From assembly GCA_944392185.1 (NCBI GenBank), contig CALXVW010000119.1, positions 1 through 12,155 of the forward strand: DNA of 12,155 nucleotides, in the 5' to 3' direction. The translations under genes and the position numbers were made by a program. The notes beneath the pieces were generated by a model. The model was not told the origin of the DNA and did no database searches. It worked only from the letters and a program-made list of their open reading frames with translations. The stretch comes from an uncultured Alphaproteobacteria bacterium (GTDB lineage: Bacteria; Pseudomonadota; Alphaproteobacteria; RF32; CAG-239). Position 1 is the first letter of the stretch; every line of letters starts with the position of its first letter. This document shows, piece by piece, positions 1 to 8,600 of the stretch.

Positions 1-86
1 AATCCTACCGCAAAAAATTGGCAATCTCAGCCTCAAAAGCCATAGATAAATATTTTGACAACATGGAACACGCATCTGTGTTTTAG
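1..86 (+). CDS. 3' end of a probable N-acetylmuramoyl-L-alanine amidase (partial)
   Basis: An open frame enters from the left edge (first full codon at 3) and ends at TAG 84-86. It encodes about 27 residues, beginning SYRKKLAISASKAIDKYF. The pattern 'YRxKxAxxxxxAIxxYF' just before the stop resembles the last helix of amidase_3-type (AmiC-like) zinc amidases, which cut the bond between MurNAc and the stem peptide. An amidase directly upstream of mrcA is a common arrangement in alphaproteobacteria, so motif and context agree. The catalytic part lies outside the window, so the assignment rests on a short tail. No terminator is visible after the stop, and the putative mrcA promoter begins 4 bp downstream. 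Confidence 0.55.
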   Translation, partial: SYRKKLAISASKAIDKYFDNMEHASVF

Positions 87-89
87 TGT

Positions 90-118
90 TTGACTCGAAT
101 AATTTTTTTATATATTAA
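90..118 (+). promoter_or_regulatory. Putative sigma70-type promoter of mrcA
   Basis: The -35-like hexamer TTGACT (90-95, 5 of 6 consensus) is followed by an AT-rich spacer. There are two possible -10 boxes: TATATT at 111-116 (5 of 6, 15-bp spacer) or TATTAA at 113-118 (4 of 6, 17-bp spacer). The mrcA ATG is at 167, giving a leader of roughly 40 nt. Assigned by eye from consensus only. Confidence 0.45.
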
Positions 119-166
119 TAAACACCACAAACATCTTGTTTCCGATAAATTTTTTCTAGGTCTGCC

Positions 167-2620
167 ATGTTTAAAACTCTGTCATCTTTGTTGAGCACAT
201 TTTTCTTTTTTGCGGTTATAGCGTTAGTGCTGGTCATTACCTCTGTATGGCAGATGTCGCAAGAGTTGCCGGATTACCTGCAACTAGCTGAATACGAGCC
301 GTCTGTTACCACCAGATTATATGCCGGTGACGGACAGTTGATGATGGAATATGCGGCAGAAAAACGCCTCTTTGTGCCGGAAGAAAAAATTCCGTCTCTG
401 GTAAAAAATGCATTTATTGCCGCGGAAGATAAAAAGTTTTACAGCCATTTTGGTGTAGATCCGATAGGTATTGTCCGTGCCTTTACCGATAACTTAAAAA
501 ATATAGGTCGTGGCAGGCGTCCGGCTGGAGCCTCAACCATTACCCAACAAGTAGCCAAAAACTTTTTGCTTTCATCAGAGCTTTCCTATAAACGTAAGAT
601 AAAAGAGGCCCTGCTTGCCATGCGCATGGAGCAGGCTTTTACCAAACAGCATATTTTGGAGTTGTACCTAAATGAAATTTATTTAGGCAACCGTTCTTAC
701 GGCGTGGCTGCAGCCGCTCTGAATTATTTTGGCAAATCGCTAGATGAACTTTCAATAGAAGAGGCCGCCTATTTGGCAGCCCTCCCCAAGGGACCAAATA
801 ACTACAATCCTAAAACCAAATATGCCGCCGCAGTCGGACGCCGCAATTGGGTGATAGATCGCATGGTAGAAGACGGCTATGTCAGTGAAAAAGATGGTGA
901 AGAAGCCAAATCTAAACCGTTGGAAGTGATTGAACGTCGGGGAGAATTTGTAAAAGATGCCGAGTATTTCAGCGAAGAGGTAAGGCGTCGGGTTAACCGG
1001 AGTTTTGGCGAAGATGCCTTGTATGAAGGCGGATTGCTAATTCGTACCACACTGGACCCAAGATTACAGCAAATTGCCACCAAAGCCTTTGAAACGGAGA
1101 TAAGGAATTATGACACACGCCACGGTTGGCGCGGACCGATAACCAATATCTCACTGGAAGGAGACTATAGAGAAGCTTTGAAAAAGGTGGAGGCACCAGC
1201 CGGTAGAGAGAATAGTTGGATCAAAGCTGTTGTCACAAGTGTTTCCGATACAGAAGCCAAAATAGAAACCGTTGATGGTGATAAGGGTGTGATTCCCATG
1301 AGCTTGCTCAAATGGGCCAGAAAAACACTGAAAAAGCAGGGAGTAGGGTATCAACCCAAAAAAGTGCAAGATGTTCTGCATCAAGGAGATGTGGTGTTGG
1401 TTGAAAAACTTTCGGAAAAAGCAGCTTCCGCCCAAAAGCTTGCAAAGGACAGTTACTATTTGCGCCAAGTTCCCAATGTTGAAGGTGGCTTGATAGCTAT
1501 TGATCCTCATACTGGTAAGATTTTGGCTATGGTCGGCGGCTACTCGTTTAAGAAATCACAATTTAACCGAGCCACCCAAGCTCTTCGCCAAACAGGCTCT
1601 TCGTTTAAGCCGATAGTTTATTTGACTGCATTAGATAATGGCTACTCCCCGACAGATTTAATTTTAGATGCGCCGTTTGTTTTGGACCAAGGTCCTGGCT
1701 TGCCAAAGTGGAAACCGGTTAACTACTCCAAAAAATTCTATGGGTTGATGACTTTGCGCCAGGGTATAGAAAAATCCAGAAACCTAATGACGGTGCGTTT
1801 GGCACAAGATGTTGGCATGGATAAGGTTGCGGAATATGCCAAAAAGATGGGGGTAAATGATCACCTGCCGCATTTGTTGTCCATGTCCTTGGGTGCAGGA
1901 GAAACCCGGGTAATAAATATGGCCACTGCCTATGGCATTATGGTAAACGGTGGCAAAAAAGCGGAGCCGTATCTGATTGAACGTATCCAAGACCGCAACG
2001 GCAAGACGGTTTATCGCCATGACCGGAGAGCCTGTGAGGGGTGTCGGGTTACAAAATGGGAAAATCAGCCTCTGCCTGAGTTGGAAGACAATAGGGAACA
2101 AATAGTAGATCCTCTGAGTGCCTATCAAATGGTAAGTATTTTGGAAGGTGTTGTCCAATATGGTACCGGTTCTCGTTTAAGAAGTATCGGCAAACATTTA
2201 GCAGGCAAGACGGGAACAACCAATGATAACCAAGATTCTTGGTTTGTAGGATTTTCTCCTGATTTGGTTGTTGCCGTATATGTTGGTTTTGATGAGCCGA
2301 GAAGTCTGGGGCGTTATGAGACCGGAGCCGCATCAGCCTTGCCGATTTTCTATGAATTTATGAAAGAGGCTTTGGCCAACCAGCCGGATATTCCGTTCCG
2401 TATTCCGGCAGGAATTAAGCTTGTGCGCGTTAACCACGATACGGGCCGCCCGGCCAAGCCTGAAGATAAATCGGTTATTGTTGAGGCCCTAAAACCGGAA
2501 TTTAGTTTTGATAGCAGCAACCAGCGTATTATTGGCAGTCCGGATGAAGAAGCAGATGCTCAAATCCCGGTGTTTAAGAATGATGATAATGATGCGGTTC
2601 AGCTCGGTTCGGAATATTAA
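167..2620 (+). CDS. mrcA: Penicillin-binding protein 1A, bifunctional transglycosylase/transpeptidase
   Basis: A class A PBP that polymerises lipid II into glycan strands and cross-links the stem peptides in the periplasm, anchored in the inner membrane. The 817 residues are a normal family length. A single membrane anchor spans about residues 8-28. The GT51 transglycosylase domain (about 60-240) shows catalytic Glu87 in AAEDKKFYSHFG, GASTITQQ at 121-128 and the ELYLNEIYLGN helix near 165-175. An OB-like insert (about 320-430) follows. The transpeptidase domain has Ser478-Ser-Phe-Lys481 (SxxK), Ser537-Arg-Asn539 (SxN) and Lys681-Thr-Gly683 (KTG), so both active sites look intact. A CxxC pair (Cys623, Cys626) lies in the transpeptidase domain and could form a periplasmic disulfide. 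ATG 167 was chosen because CTAGG at 156-160 gives a 6-nt spaced ribosome site. A hairpin terminator follows 8 nt after the stop. Confidence 0.97.
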   Translation: MFKTLSSLLSTFFFFAVIALVLVITSVWQMSQELPDYLQLAEYEPSVTTRLYAGDGQLMMEYAAEKRLFVPEEKIPSLVKNAFIAAEDKKFYSHFGVDPIGIVRAFTDNLKNIGRGRRPAGASTITQQVAKNFLLSSELSYKRKIKEALLAMRMEQAFTKQHILELYLNEIYLGNRSYGVAAAALNYFGKSLDELSIEEAAYLAALPKGPNNYNPKTKYAAAVGRRNWVIDRMVEDGYVSEKDGEEAKSKPLEVIERRGEFVKDAEYFSEEVRRRVNRSFGEDALYEGGLLIRTTLDPRLQQIATKAFETEIRNYDTRHGWRGPITNISLEGDYREALKKVEAPAGRENSWIKAVVTSVSDTEAKIETVDGDKGVIPMSLLKWARKTLKKQGVGYQPKKVQDVLHQGDVVLVEKLSEKAASAQKLAKDSYYLRQVPNVEGGLIAIDPHTGKILAMVGGYSFKKSQFNRATQALRQTGSSFKPIVYLTALDNGYSPTDLILDAPFVLDQGPGLPKWKPVNYSKKFYGLMTLRQGIEKSRNLMTVRLAQDVGMDKVAEYAKKMGVNDHLPHLLSMSLGAGETRVINMATAYGIMVNGGKKAEPYLIERIQDRNGKTVYRHDRRACEGCRVTKWENQPLPELEDNREQIVDPLSAYQMVSILEGVVQYGTGSRLRSIGKHLAGKTGTTNDNQDSWFVGFSPDLVVAVYVGFDEPRSLGRYETGAASALPIFYEFMKEALANQPDIPFRIPAGIKLVRVNHDTGRPAKPEDKSVIVEALKPEFSFDSSNQRIIGSPDEEADAQIPVFKNDDNDAVQLGSEY

Positions 2621-2622
2621 AT

Positions 2623-2658
2623 AAAAAGACACCGCCAATAATTCAGGCGGTGTTTTTT
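2623..2658. terminator. Bidirectional rho-independent terminator between convergent genes
   Basis: A perfect 8-bp stem, ACACCGCC (2629-2636) with GGCGGTGT (2646-2653), encloses a 9-nt loop. The right arm runs into a T tract ending at 2658, and a run of A (2623-2627) precedes the left arm. The element can therefore end transcription in both directions: mrcA, whose stop is at 2618-2620, on the plus strand and the GT-D gene, whose stop is at 2663-2665, on the minus strand. The T tract is interrupted by a single C on the minus strand. Confidence 0.85.
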
Positions 2659-2662
2659 GCTA

Positions 2663-3526
2663 TTATTTTTCAACGATAGCCAGGCTTCGTTTATAAAAAT
2701 CTCCCATATCAAACATCTGGTACCCAAGATGAGAGAGATCCCAAGCCAAAACAGAGGCGGTTGCACCGGCTTCCAGATAAACTCTCCAAGAGGTATCATA
2801 TTTTTTTATGGCTTCCACAAGTTGGTCATAAGAGCTAAAAGCATTTCTGTCAGGAATATATAAGAATTCTTTCTGTAAGACGTTATCAAAGATATTAAGC
2901 TTATCCTCAATCAATGGAGATTTTCTGTTACAAACAATCAGTAATTTTTGTCCGTTCCACAAGGATTTGAGTCGTTTAATATTTTCTTCAAGCAAGACTC
3001 CCTTGCTTTGGGTTGTTCGGATAAGAAAATAAGCATCACCATATTTTTGTTTTTTTAAAGCAACATTTGCCAAGATATCTTCCAAATGGCGAGTACCGTG
3101 ATAGACAAACCAAGTATAAGTCGGATGCGATTTAGGTAGCTTATAGTTATTTAGGCAGACTAAGCAGTTGTCGTCAGAGCCACTCTCACAAATTTCTTTT
3201 AATCGTTGAGCAAGTTTTTCATCCATATCATTAAAAGAATTTCTTATTCCGACAATTGTGTTAAACTCACCGTCGCCGATTCTGGAGAAAGAGCGCGTTT
3301 TAAGGGCAAATTCCAAAGTTTCTTCGGGAGATAAGACATCAGGATAATTTTGAAGAATTTGTTGGTATTTTTTCATATTTTCAGGAGAGAAACTGATAGC
3401 GTCCCATTTTCTGGGCATGGAAGCTTTGAGTTTTTTTCTTAAGGCCGCGGAGGGAAGCAAATTACAAAGAATTTTTTCAATTCTCCAAGCGATATATTTA
3501 GGGGTTATTTGATATTTAATAGCCAT
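2663..3526 (-). CDS. GT-D-fold putative glycosyltransferase (DUF1792 family)
   Basis: A 287-residue protein with the signature of the GT-D family (formerly DUF1792). It has the RIGDGEF motif at residues 82-88, whose acidic residues are associated with metal and nucleotide-sugar binding. It also has a GQKLLIVCN beta strand near 192-200 and a C-terminal AGATASVLAWDLSHLGYQ segment (253-270) followed by MFDMGDF. Characterised relatives are glucosyltransferases acting on glycoproteins or surface glycans; the sugar and acceptor here cannot be read from sequence. There is no signal peptide or membrane segment, so it should be cytosolic. The start ATG (3524-3526) has AAAGG about 8 nt upstream. It stands alone on the opposite strand between mrcA and prfB, with its own leader and a shared terminator, and no other glycan gene is nearby. 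Confidence 0.8.
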   Translation of the reverse strand: MAIKYQITPKYIAWRIEKILCNLLPSAALRKKLKASMPRKWDAISFSPENMKKYQQILQNYPDVLSPEETLEFALKTRSFSRIGDGEFNTIVGIRNSFNDMDEKLAQRLKEICESGSDDNCLVCLNNYKLPKSHPTYTWFVYHGTRHLEDILANVALKKQKYGDAYFLIRTTQSKGVLLEENIKRLKSLWNGQKLLIVCNRKSPLIEDKLNIFDNVLQKEFLYIPDRNAFSSYDQLVEAIKKYDTSWRVYLEAGATASVLAWDLSHLGYQMFDMGDFYKRSLAIVEK

Positions 3527-3543
3527 TTGTCAAACCTTTGCTG

Positions 3544-3559
3544 TTGGTTATAAAACCAA
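3544..3559. repeat. Perfect inverted repeat upstream of the GT-D gene, possible operator
   Basis: TTGGTT (3544-3549) and AACCAA (3554-3559) form a perfect 6-bp dyad around ATAA. It lies 17 bp upstream of the GT-D start codon. Read on the minus strand it contains TATAAC (3547-3552), a possible -10 box, with TTGCTA about 19 bp upstream. A dyad over a -10 box would suit a repressor operator. If transcription starts further upstream it would be a weak RNA hairpin instead. The signal is short and could be chance. Confidence 0.25.
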
Positions 3560-3619
3560 GGCTATTTTTTTTAGCAATAAGAGTCAAGCACCATTGAAAA
3601 GTTTGTAAATAAAAAAGAC

Positions 3620-3648
3620 TTGCTTTTAAAAAGATGAGCGTTTAGATT
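3620..3648 (+). promoter_or_regulatory. Putative promoter of the prfB operon
   Basis: TTGCTT (3620-3625) and TAGATT (3643-3648) are separated by exactly 17 bp and lie about 30 bp upstream of the prfB ATG at 3678. Each hexamer matches consensus at 4 of 6 positions. It is the best-spaced candidate in the 151-bp gap between the divergently oriented GT-D gene and prfB. Assigned by eye only. Confidence 0.35.
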
Positions 3649-3677
3649 TGAGTTAAGTTTGTTTGAAAGAAATAATA

Positions 3678-4791
3678 ATGCGATCGGAAATCTACGAATT
3701 AAGCGAGAATATCAAGCAGTCCTTGCAACTGCTGAGGAGGTCGCTTTGACTATGATAATGCCCTTTTAAGGCAAGAAGAACTTGCTGCCCTAACGTCTGA
3801 TAGTAATCTTTGGAGTGATCCAGCAGCCGCCAAAAAATTAATGAGTGAAAAGAATAACCTGGATTTTAATCTGGGTAATTTTGAGCATATGCAAAAATCA
3901 CTAAATGATTTGGTAGAGTTGGCAGAACTGGCGGAAGCTGAAGGTGATGAAAGCGTTATTGCCGATGTCATAAGTCAGCTGACAAGTTTGCAGGCGGAAG
4001 TAAAGCACGGAGAGCTGGAGGCTTTGCTTTCAGGGGAGGTTGATGCCAACGATGCCTATTTGGAAGTCCATGCCGGCAGCGGCGGCACAGAAGCTCAAGA
4101 TTGGGCGGAGATGCTGCTTAGAATGTATTGTCGCTGGGCAGAAGCGCACAAATATAAGGTTGAATATATAGAAGAAACCGAAGGGGAAGTTGCCGGAATA
4201 AAGTCGGTGACCATAAAGATTTGTGGGCATAATGCCTATGGTTGGCTCAAATCAGAAAGCGGAGTGCATCGTTTGGTACGTATTTCTCCTTTTGACAGCA
4301 ATGCACGTCGTCACACCAGTTTTGCCTCAGTCGGGGTCTATCCGGTCATAGATGATGAGATAGAAATAAATATCAACGAGTCAGATTGCAGGGTAGATAC
4401 ATACAGAGCCTCCGGCGCAGGTGGTCAGCATATTAATAAAACAGATTCTGCTATACGCATCACTCATATTCCAACCGGAATTGTTGTCCAGTGCCAAAAC
4501 CAACGTTCTCAATTTCAAAACCGTGAAGCCGCCTGGAATATGCTCAAGGCCAGATTGTATGAATTAGAGCTAAAGAAACGGGAGGCTGCGGCAGAAGAAC
4601 AGAGAGATTCCTTAAGCGATATCGGTTGGGGACACCAGATTCGCTCATATGTTCTGCAACCCTACAAGATGGTAAAGGATTTGCGCACGGAAGTTGAGAC
4701 CTCAGATTGCAAAGCAGTTTTGGATGGTGATATAGATTTATTTTTGGCGGCTTCTTTGGCAGACAAGGTGAGGAATAAGGCTCATGCTTAA
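3678..4791 (+). CDS. prfB: Peptide chain release factor 2, with +1 programmed frameshift
   Basis: RF2 recognises UAA and UGA stop codons and triggers peptide release on the ribosome. The gene is in two frames: 3678-3746 (23 codons, MRSEIYELSENIKQSLQLLR then RSL) and 3748-4791 after skipping T3747, giving 370 residues, close to the E. coli protein (365). The joined sequence RRSL-DYDNALLRQEEL continues naturally into the coiled N-terminal domain. Stop recognition residues SPF are at 203-205 (in RISPFDSNARRH) and the catalytic GGQ at 248-250. A reading starting at ATG 3841 would lose 54 N-terminal residues and is not the real start. The ribosome site before 3678 is weak (GAAAG). The last 8 nt overlap the start of the next gene. 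Confidence 0.95.
3735..3750 (+). promoter_or_regulatory. prfB +1 recoding site
   Basis: An internal Shine-Dalgarno AGGAGG (3735-3740), then TCG, the slippery codon CTT (3744-3746), the in-frame stop TGA (3747-3749) and C3750. The order and spacing equal those of the classical E. coli site (AGGGGG, three bases, CTT TGA C). When RF2 is scarce, slow termination at UGA lets the CTT-decoding tRNA slip onto TTT, and reading continues from GAC. RF2 thereby regulates its own synthesis. The stop followed by C is the weak context expected. Confidence 0.95.
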
Positions 4792-5623
4792 GAAGTGGCT
4801 GAAAATAGTTTTGTGCTTAATTGTTTTCGGATATGTCAGTTTTTGCGGGGTGGTCTATTTCTGGCCGCAGTTGTTTTTCTATGAGCCCTCAAAGCAAGAG
4901 GCGAGGTTAGAAGTGGCTAGAGCCAACGGTTACAAAGCAGAGAGAGTTGAATATCAAGCCCAAGACGGAACCAAACTTTATGGCTGGTATACCCCGCCCA
5001 AGCCGAGGATGCCAATAATTGTTTTTATGCATGGCAACTCTTATAATATAGAAAAGTTTTATCATAAGCTAATTCCCTTAGCAGAGGCAGGTTATGGAAC
5101 AATGTTGCCCGAATACAGAGGCTTTGGCGATATAAAAGGAAAAATCACTCAAGAGGGTTTGGAGCAAGATTCTGAGGCAGCCGTAAGATATTTACAACAA
5201 AAAGGCTTTGATAATTCGGAAATGGTATTATATGGAATGTCCTTAGGGTCTTATATGGCCACTCACGCCGCCTATGTTCTTTCACAAGAAAAGCCGGTTA
5301 GAGGTTTGATACTGGAGGTTCCTTTTGACAGCATGTATGAAGATGTCAAAGATATTGTTTCTTTTCCGTTGCCGCTTGGCATTATCATGAAAGATAAATA
5401 TGATAATGTTGAAAAGATAAAAGAGTTAACCGTGCCGCTGTTGATTATGGGCGGCAGAGATGATACCTTAGTGCCGGTAAGACGGGCAAAGGCATTGTTT
5501 GAAGCAGCTAATCAGCCAAAGAAGATGATAGTTTATAAAGGTGCCGGGCATAATGATTTGTATAACCACAGAAATTATCGGGATATAATAAACTGGTTGA
5601 AGACAAATGAAAAAACTAGATAG
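4784..5623 (+). CDS. Membrane-anchored alpha/beta hydrolase (serine hydrolase)
   Basis: A 279-residue hydrolase. An N-terminal hydrophobic stretch (about residues 6-33) after KKWLK predicts an inner-membrane signal anchor with the catalytic domain outside the cytosol. The fold is marked by the oxyanion motif HGN (83-85), the nucleophile elbow GMSLGS with Ser153, Asp227 (or Asp226) in GGRDDTLVP, and His256 in GAGHND, so the triad is complete. It resembles the bem46/ABHD13-like and S33 'serine aminopeptidase' group; the substrate is unknown. The start overlaps the prfB stop by 8 nt (ATGCTTAA), with AGGA and AAGG at 4771-4780 as ribosome site. Its own 3' end overlaps the next gene by 17 nt. Tight coupling to the AsmA-like gene suggests a lipid or ester substrate in the envelope, which is inference. 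Confidence 0.85.
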   Translation: MLKKWLKIVLCLIVFGYVSFCGVVYFWPQLFFYEPSKQEARLEVARANGYKAERVEYQAQDGTKLYGWYTPPKPRMPIIVFMHGNSYNIEKFYHKLIPLAEAGYGTMLPEYRGFGDIKGKITQEGLEQDSEAAVRYLQQKGFDNSEMVLYGMSLGSYMATHAAYVLSQEKPVRGLILEVPFDSMYEDVKDIVSFPLPLGIIMKDKYDNVEKIKELTVPLLIMGGRDDTLVPVRRAKALFEAANQPKKMIVYKGAGHNDLYNHRNYRDIINWLKTNEKTR

Positions 5624-8600
5624 CAGAACATATCGCCTGCGCAAGGTTTTTGATTATATCGGCGTTATATTTTTGGTAATACTGCTGATGTTTATCTGGC
5701 AGCTTTACAGAGGCTCAATTACCGTTCCGTTTTTAAAACCCTATATTATAAAAGCCCTAAATCACGATGATACGGAATATCAGGTCACGTTGGATTCGGT
5801 TAATTTGGAGCTTGTTCGTTCAATAAAACCGCTGAGAATTATTGCCAACAACGTTGTCTATCGTAAAGCAGACGGAACCATTATTGTAAATGCGCCCAAG
5901 ACATCTGTTTCTTTTAGTATAAGGGCTCTGATGCACGGAATTGTGGCGCCAAGCTCGGTAGATGTTTACAAACCAAAGGTTTATATTTTCACGACTTATG
6001 GGGTTGATGAGAAGAAAACAGAAAGCATAAATGAAAAGAAATTGGAGTATTATTTTGATAGCTTTGAAGATTTCTTGGAACGTTTCAATTCGGAAGATCA
6101 GTCTTATCCGGAAAGCTATATTAACGATATAAATATCAGCGGGGCAGAAGTCGAATTTCATGAGGTCGACCTGGGCAAGAAATGGGTTTTATCAGATGTA
6201 AACTACCGTTTTGAGCGTGGCTTTACCAAGCTGGAAACAGAAGTTAATGCACTGCTCAAATTCAACGATACGCCATCTTCTTTGGGACTTGAGGGAATAT
6301 ATCGTCCGGGGTTAAATAAATTGGCGTTGAGATTTTATTTTTCAGATGTGGTTCCGGCTAATTTATTGGAGCTTGCAAGCTCAGAGGCCAAAATATTGCC
6401 CTATAAAGTAGATATGCCGCTAAACGGTGAGATAGATGCGCTTATAAAGATTGATGAGATTGTAAAAAATCGAGAGAATTTAGTAGCAAGTTTGGACACG
6501 GCGGTAGAAAATATCAGGTTTTCGTTTGAAGGCGGACAAGGATATGTAGCTTTTTCGGACAACAAGGAAGAAAATTATAATATTGAAGCCCTAACCTTTA
6601 GCGGAAACATAGCCGGCGGGCTTGATGAGTTAAGTATTAAGAATGCGGTAATGGAGTTAGACGGTCAAAAAGCAACATTGGGTTTAGAGGCAAGCGGGAT
6701 TAAGGATTATTTATTAAAATCATCTCCGGAGAAGTTAAAGATAAGTTTATTTGCCGGCACTCAAAAATTGGCAACCAATGACCTATACAGATATTGGCCG
6801 CAATATATAGCCACCAAAGCGTGGAAATGGTGTAAAGAGAGTCTTTTTGACGGAGCAATAGAAAAAGCCGAGTTCCGCTTTGATTTTGGCTATGATAAAA
6901 AACAAAAGAAGATAGCTTTTAAGGATTTGCAAGGAACAGCCTATGCCTCGGGAGTTTCATTAGATTATCTGACCGGTATGCCGAGAGTAACGGATATTTA
7001 TGGGCAAGTAGAGTTTGCCGTCGATAAGTTAAAAATGAATTTTGATAAAGGAGTGTCGGCAGACGTTATTTTAAACAGCGGTTATGTTGAGCTCTATGAT
7101 TTGAATAAGAATGATAATTTTGCCATTATAAAATTAAACGGTGTTGGCTCCATTCCGGATATATTAAGGCTGATAGACCATAAACCGTTGCAGTATACCT
7201 CAGAAATGGGAATAGATCCAAACAGCATTAAAGGTAGTGCGGAAACGGATTTGGGGCTTGAGTTTGAATTAAAACAAAATCTGCGTCCTGATGAGGTTAA
7301 AGTAGATGTAACAGCGGCCTTGAGCGATGTCTCCATCAGCGGTTTAATGGATGGCAAAACCATAGATGCCAAGAAACTTGATTTGAAAGTAGATAATCAA
7401 GGTCTTTTGATAGAAGGTGTTGCCAATTTTGAAGGTATTCCTGTAACCTTAAAATGGAATGAGAATTTTAATCAAAAAGATTATCAGAGCCGTTATCAAC
7501 TAGGTTTTAATTTTGATGATAATCTAAAACAAAAATTGGGCCTCAAGTTTAAGACATTAGAGCCGCCGTTTATGGAAGGATCGATTCCTGCGCAGGCCAC
7601 CATAACGGTTTATCCAAAAGGTAAGGTGATTATAGATGCCAATGGAGATCTGCGCGGAGCAGAAATTGATTATTCATTTTTAGGATTCAAGAAAAAACAA
7701 GGTGTAGAAGGGGTCGTTGGCGCCAGACTTAATTTTGAAAAGAACAAGCTTAAAGATATACCGCTGATATCTTTATCTAAGCCGGACTTTAACATCAAAG
7801 GTAAAATTGCACTAAATAAACAAGGACAAGTACAAACCATAGACATAGAAGATATCAAAGGTCCTAAAACTTCGGCCCGGGCAAAGATTGATATAAGCTA
7901 TACACCAAAAGAAAAAATAAAAATAAATGTTTCAGGTAATAGCTACAATCTCTCAGACTTTTTTGAAAAAGATGAAGAGGAAAGAAAAGCGGCCAAAGAA
8001 CGTCGTCGTCAGCAAAAACTAAAAGACATCACGGCTCCCGAACCTGAAGAAGAAAATGAATGGGAAAAAGTAAGTGATATGGACATTAATATTGCGGTTA
8101 ACAGTTTGTGGACCAATGAGAATGTAGCCATTCGTAACTTTGCCGGTTCAGCCAAAATACTAAACGGTACCGGCATAGAAGAAATGCACCTTATCGGTAA
8201 TTTTGCCTCAAGCCGCAAAAAAGACCGTCCGGCAAATTTGAAGTTGGATTATGTTCCGAGGCCGCATAAAGAATATTTGTTGACCATAGAGAGTGATGAT
8301 GCCGGCTCAACTTTGAAGTTCTTGCGCTTTTATGATGATATGAAAGGCGGAAGTTTGAGCATCAGCGCCAAGAGAGATGCGGATAAGAATTTTGTCGGCC
8401 ACGCCAAGATAAGAGATTTTAATGTTTACAATACGCCGATTTTTGCCAAACTTCTGACGGTTGCATCATTTAGCGGCATGGTTAATTTGTTAACCGGAGA
8501 GGGAATAGCTTTTTCCCACTTTGATGCTCCGTTCCAGTACAAAAAATCAATATTAAAAATAAATGACGGCAAGGCATTTGGTAATGTCGTAGGTATAACG

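Noticed and set aside
1151..1510. Minus-strand open frame of 119 codons inside mrcA
   Set aside because: It lies wholly inside a strongly supported gene and shows no recognisable motif, so it is a shadow frame.
1784..2158. Minus-strand open frame of 124 codons inside mrcA
   Set aside because: It lies within the transpeptidase domain coding sequence and has no domain features, so it is a shadow frame.
3560..3580. T tract at 3565-3572 after the dyad as a plus-strand terminator
   Set aside because: No plus-strand gene ends nearby, the stem is only 6 bp with AT-rich ends, and the region lies upstream of two divergent genes.
3735..3768. AGGAGG at 3735 as a ribosome site for ATG 3752 or 3758
   Set aside because: Both ATGs are in a frame that stops within a few codons (TAA 3767-3769). 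The AGGAGG is explained by the recoding site.
3841..4791. prfB starting at ATG 3841 as a 316-residue protein
   Set aside because: The upstream 23 codons plus the frameshift site give the full RF2 N-terminus, so this is only the longest single-frame piece.
5820..6161. Minus-strand open frame of 113 codons inside the AsmA-like gene
   Set aside because: It is antisense to a continuous coding region and has no motif or ribosome site worth noting.
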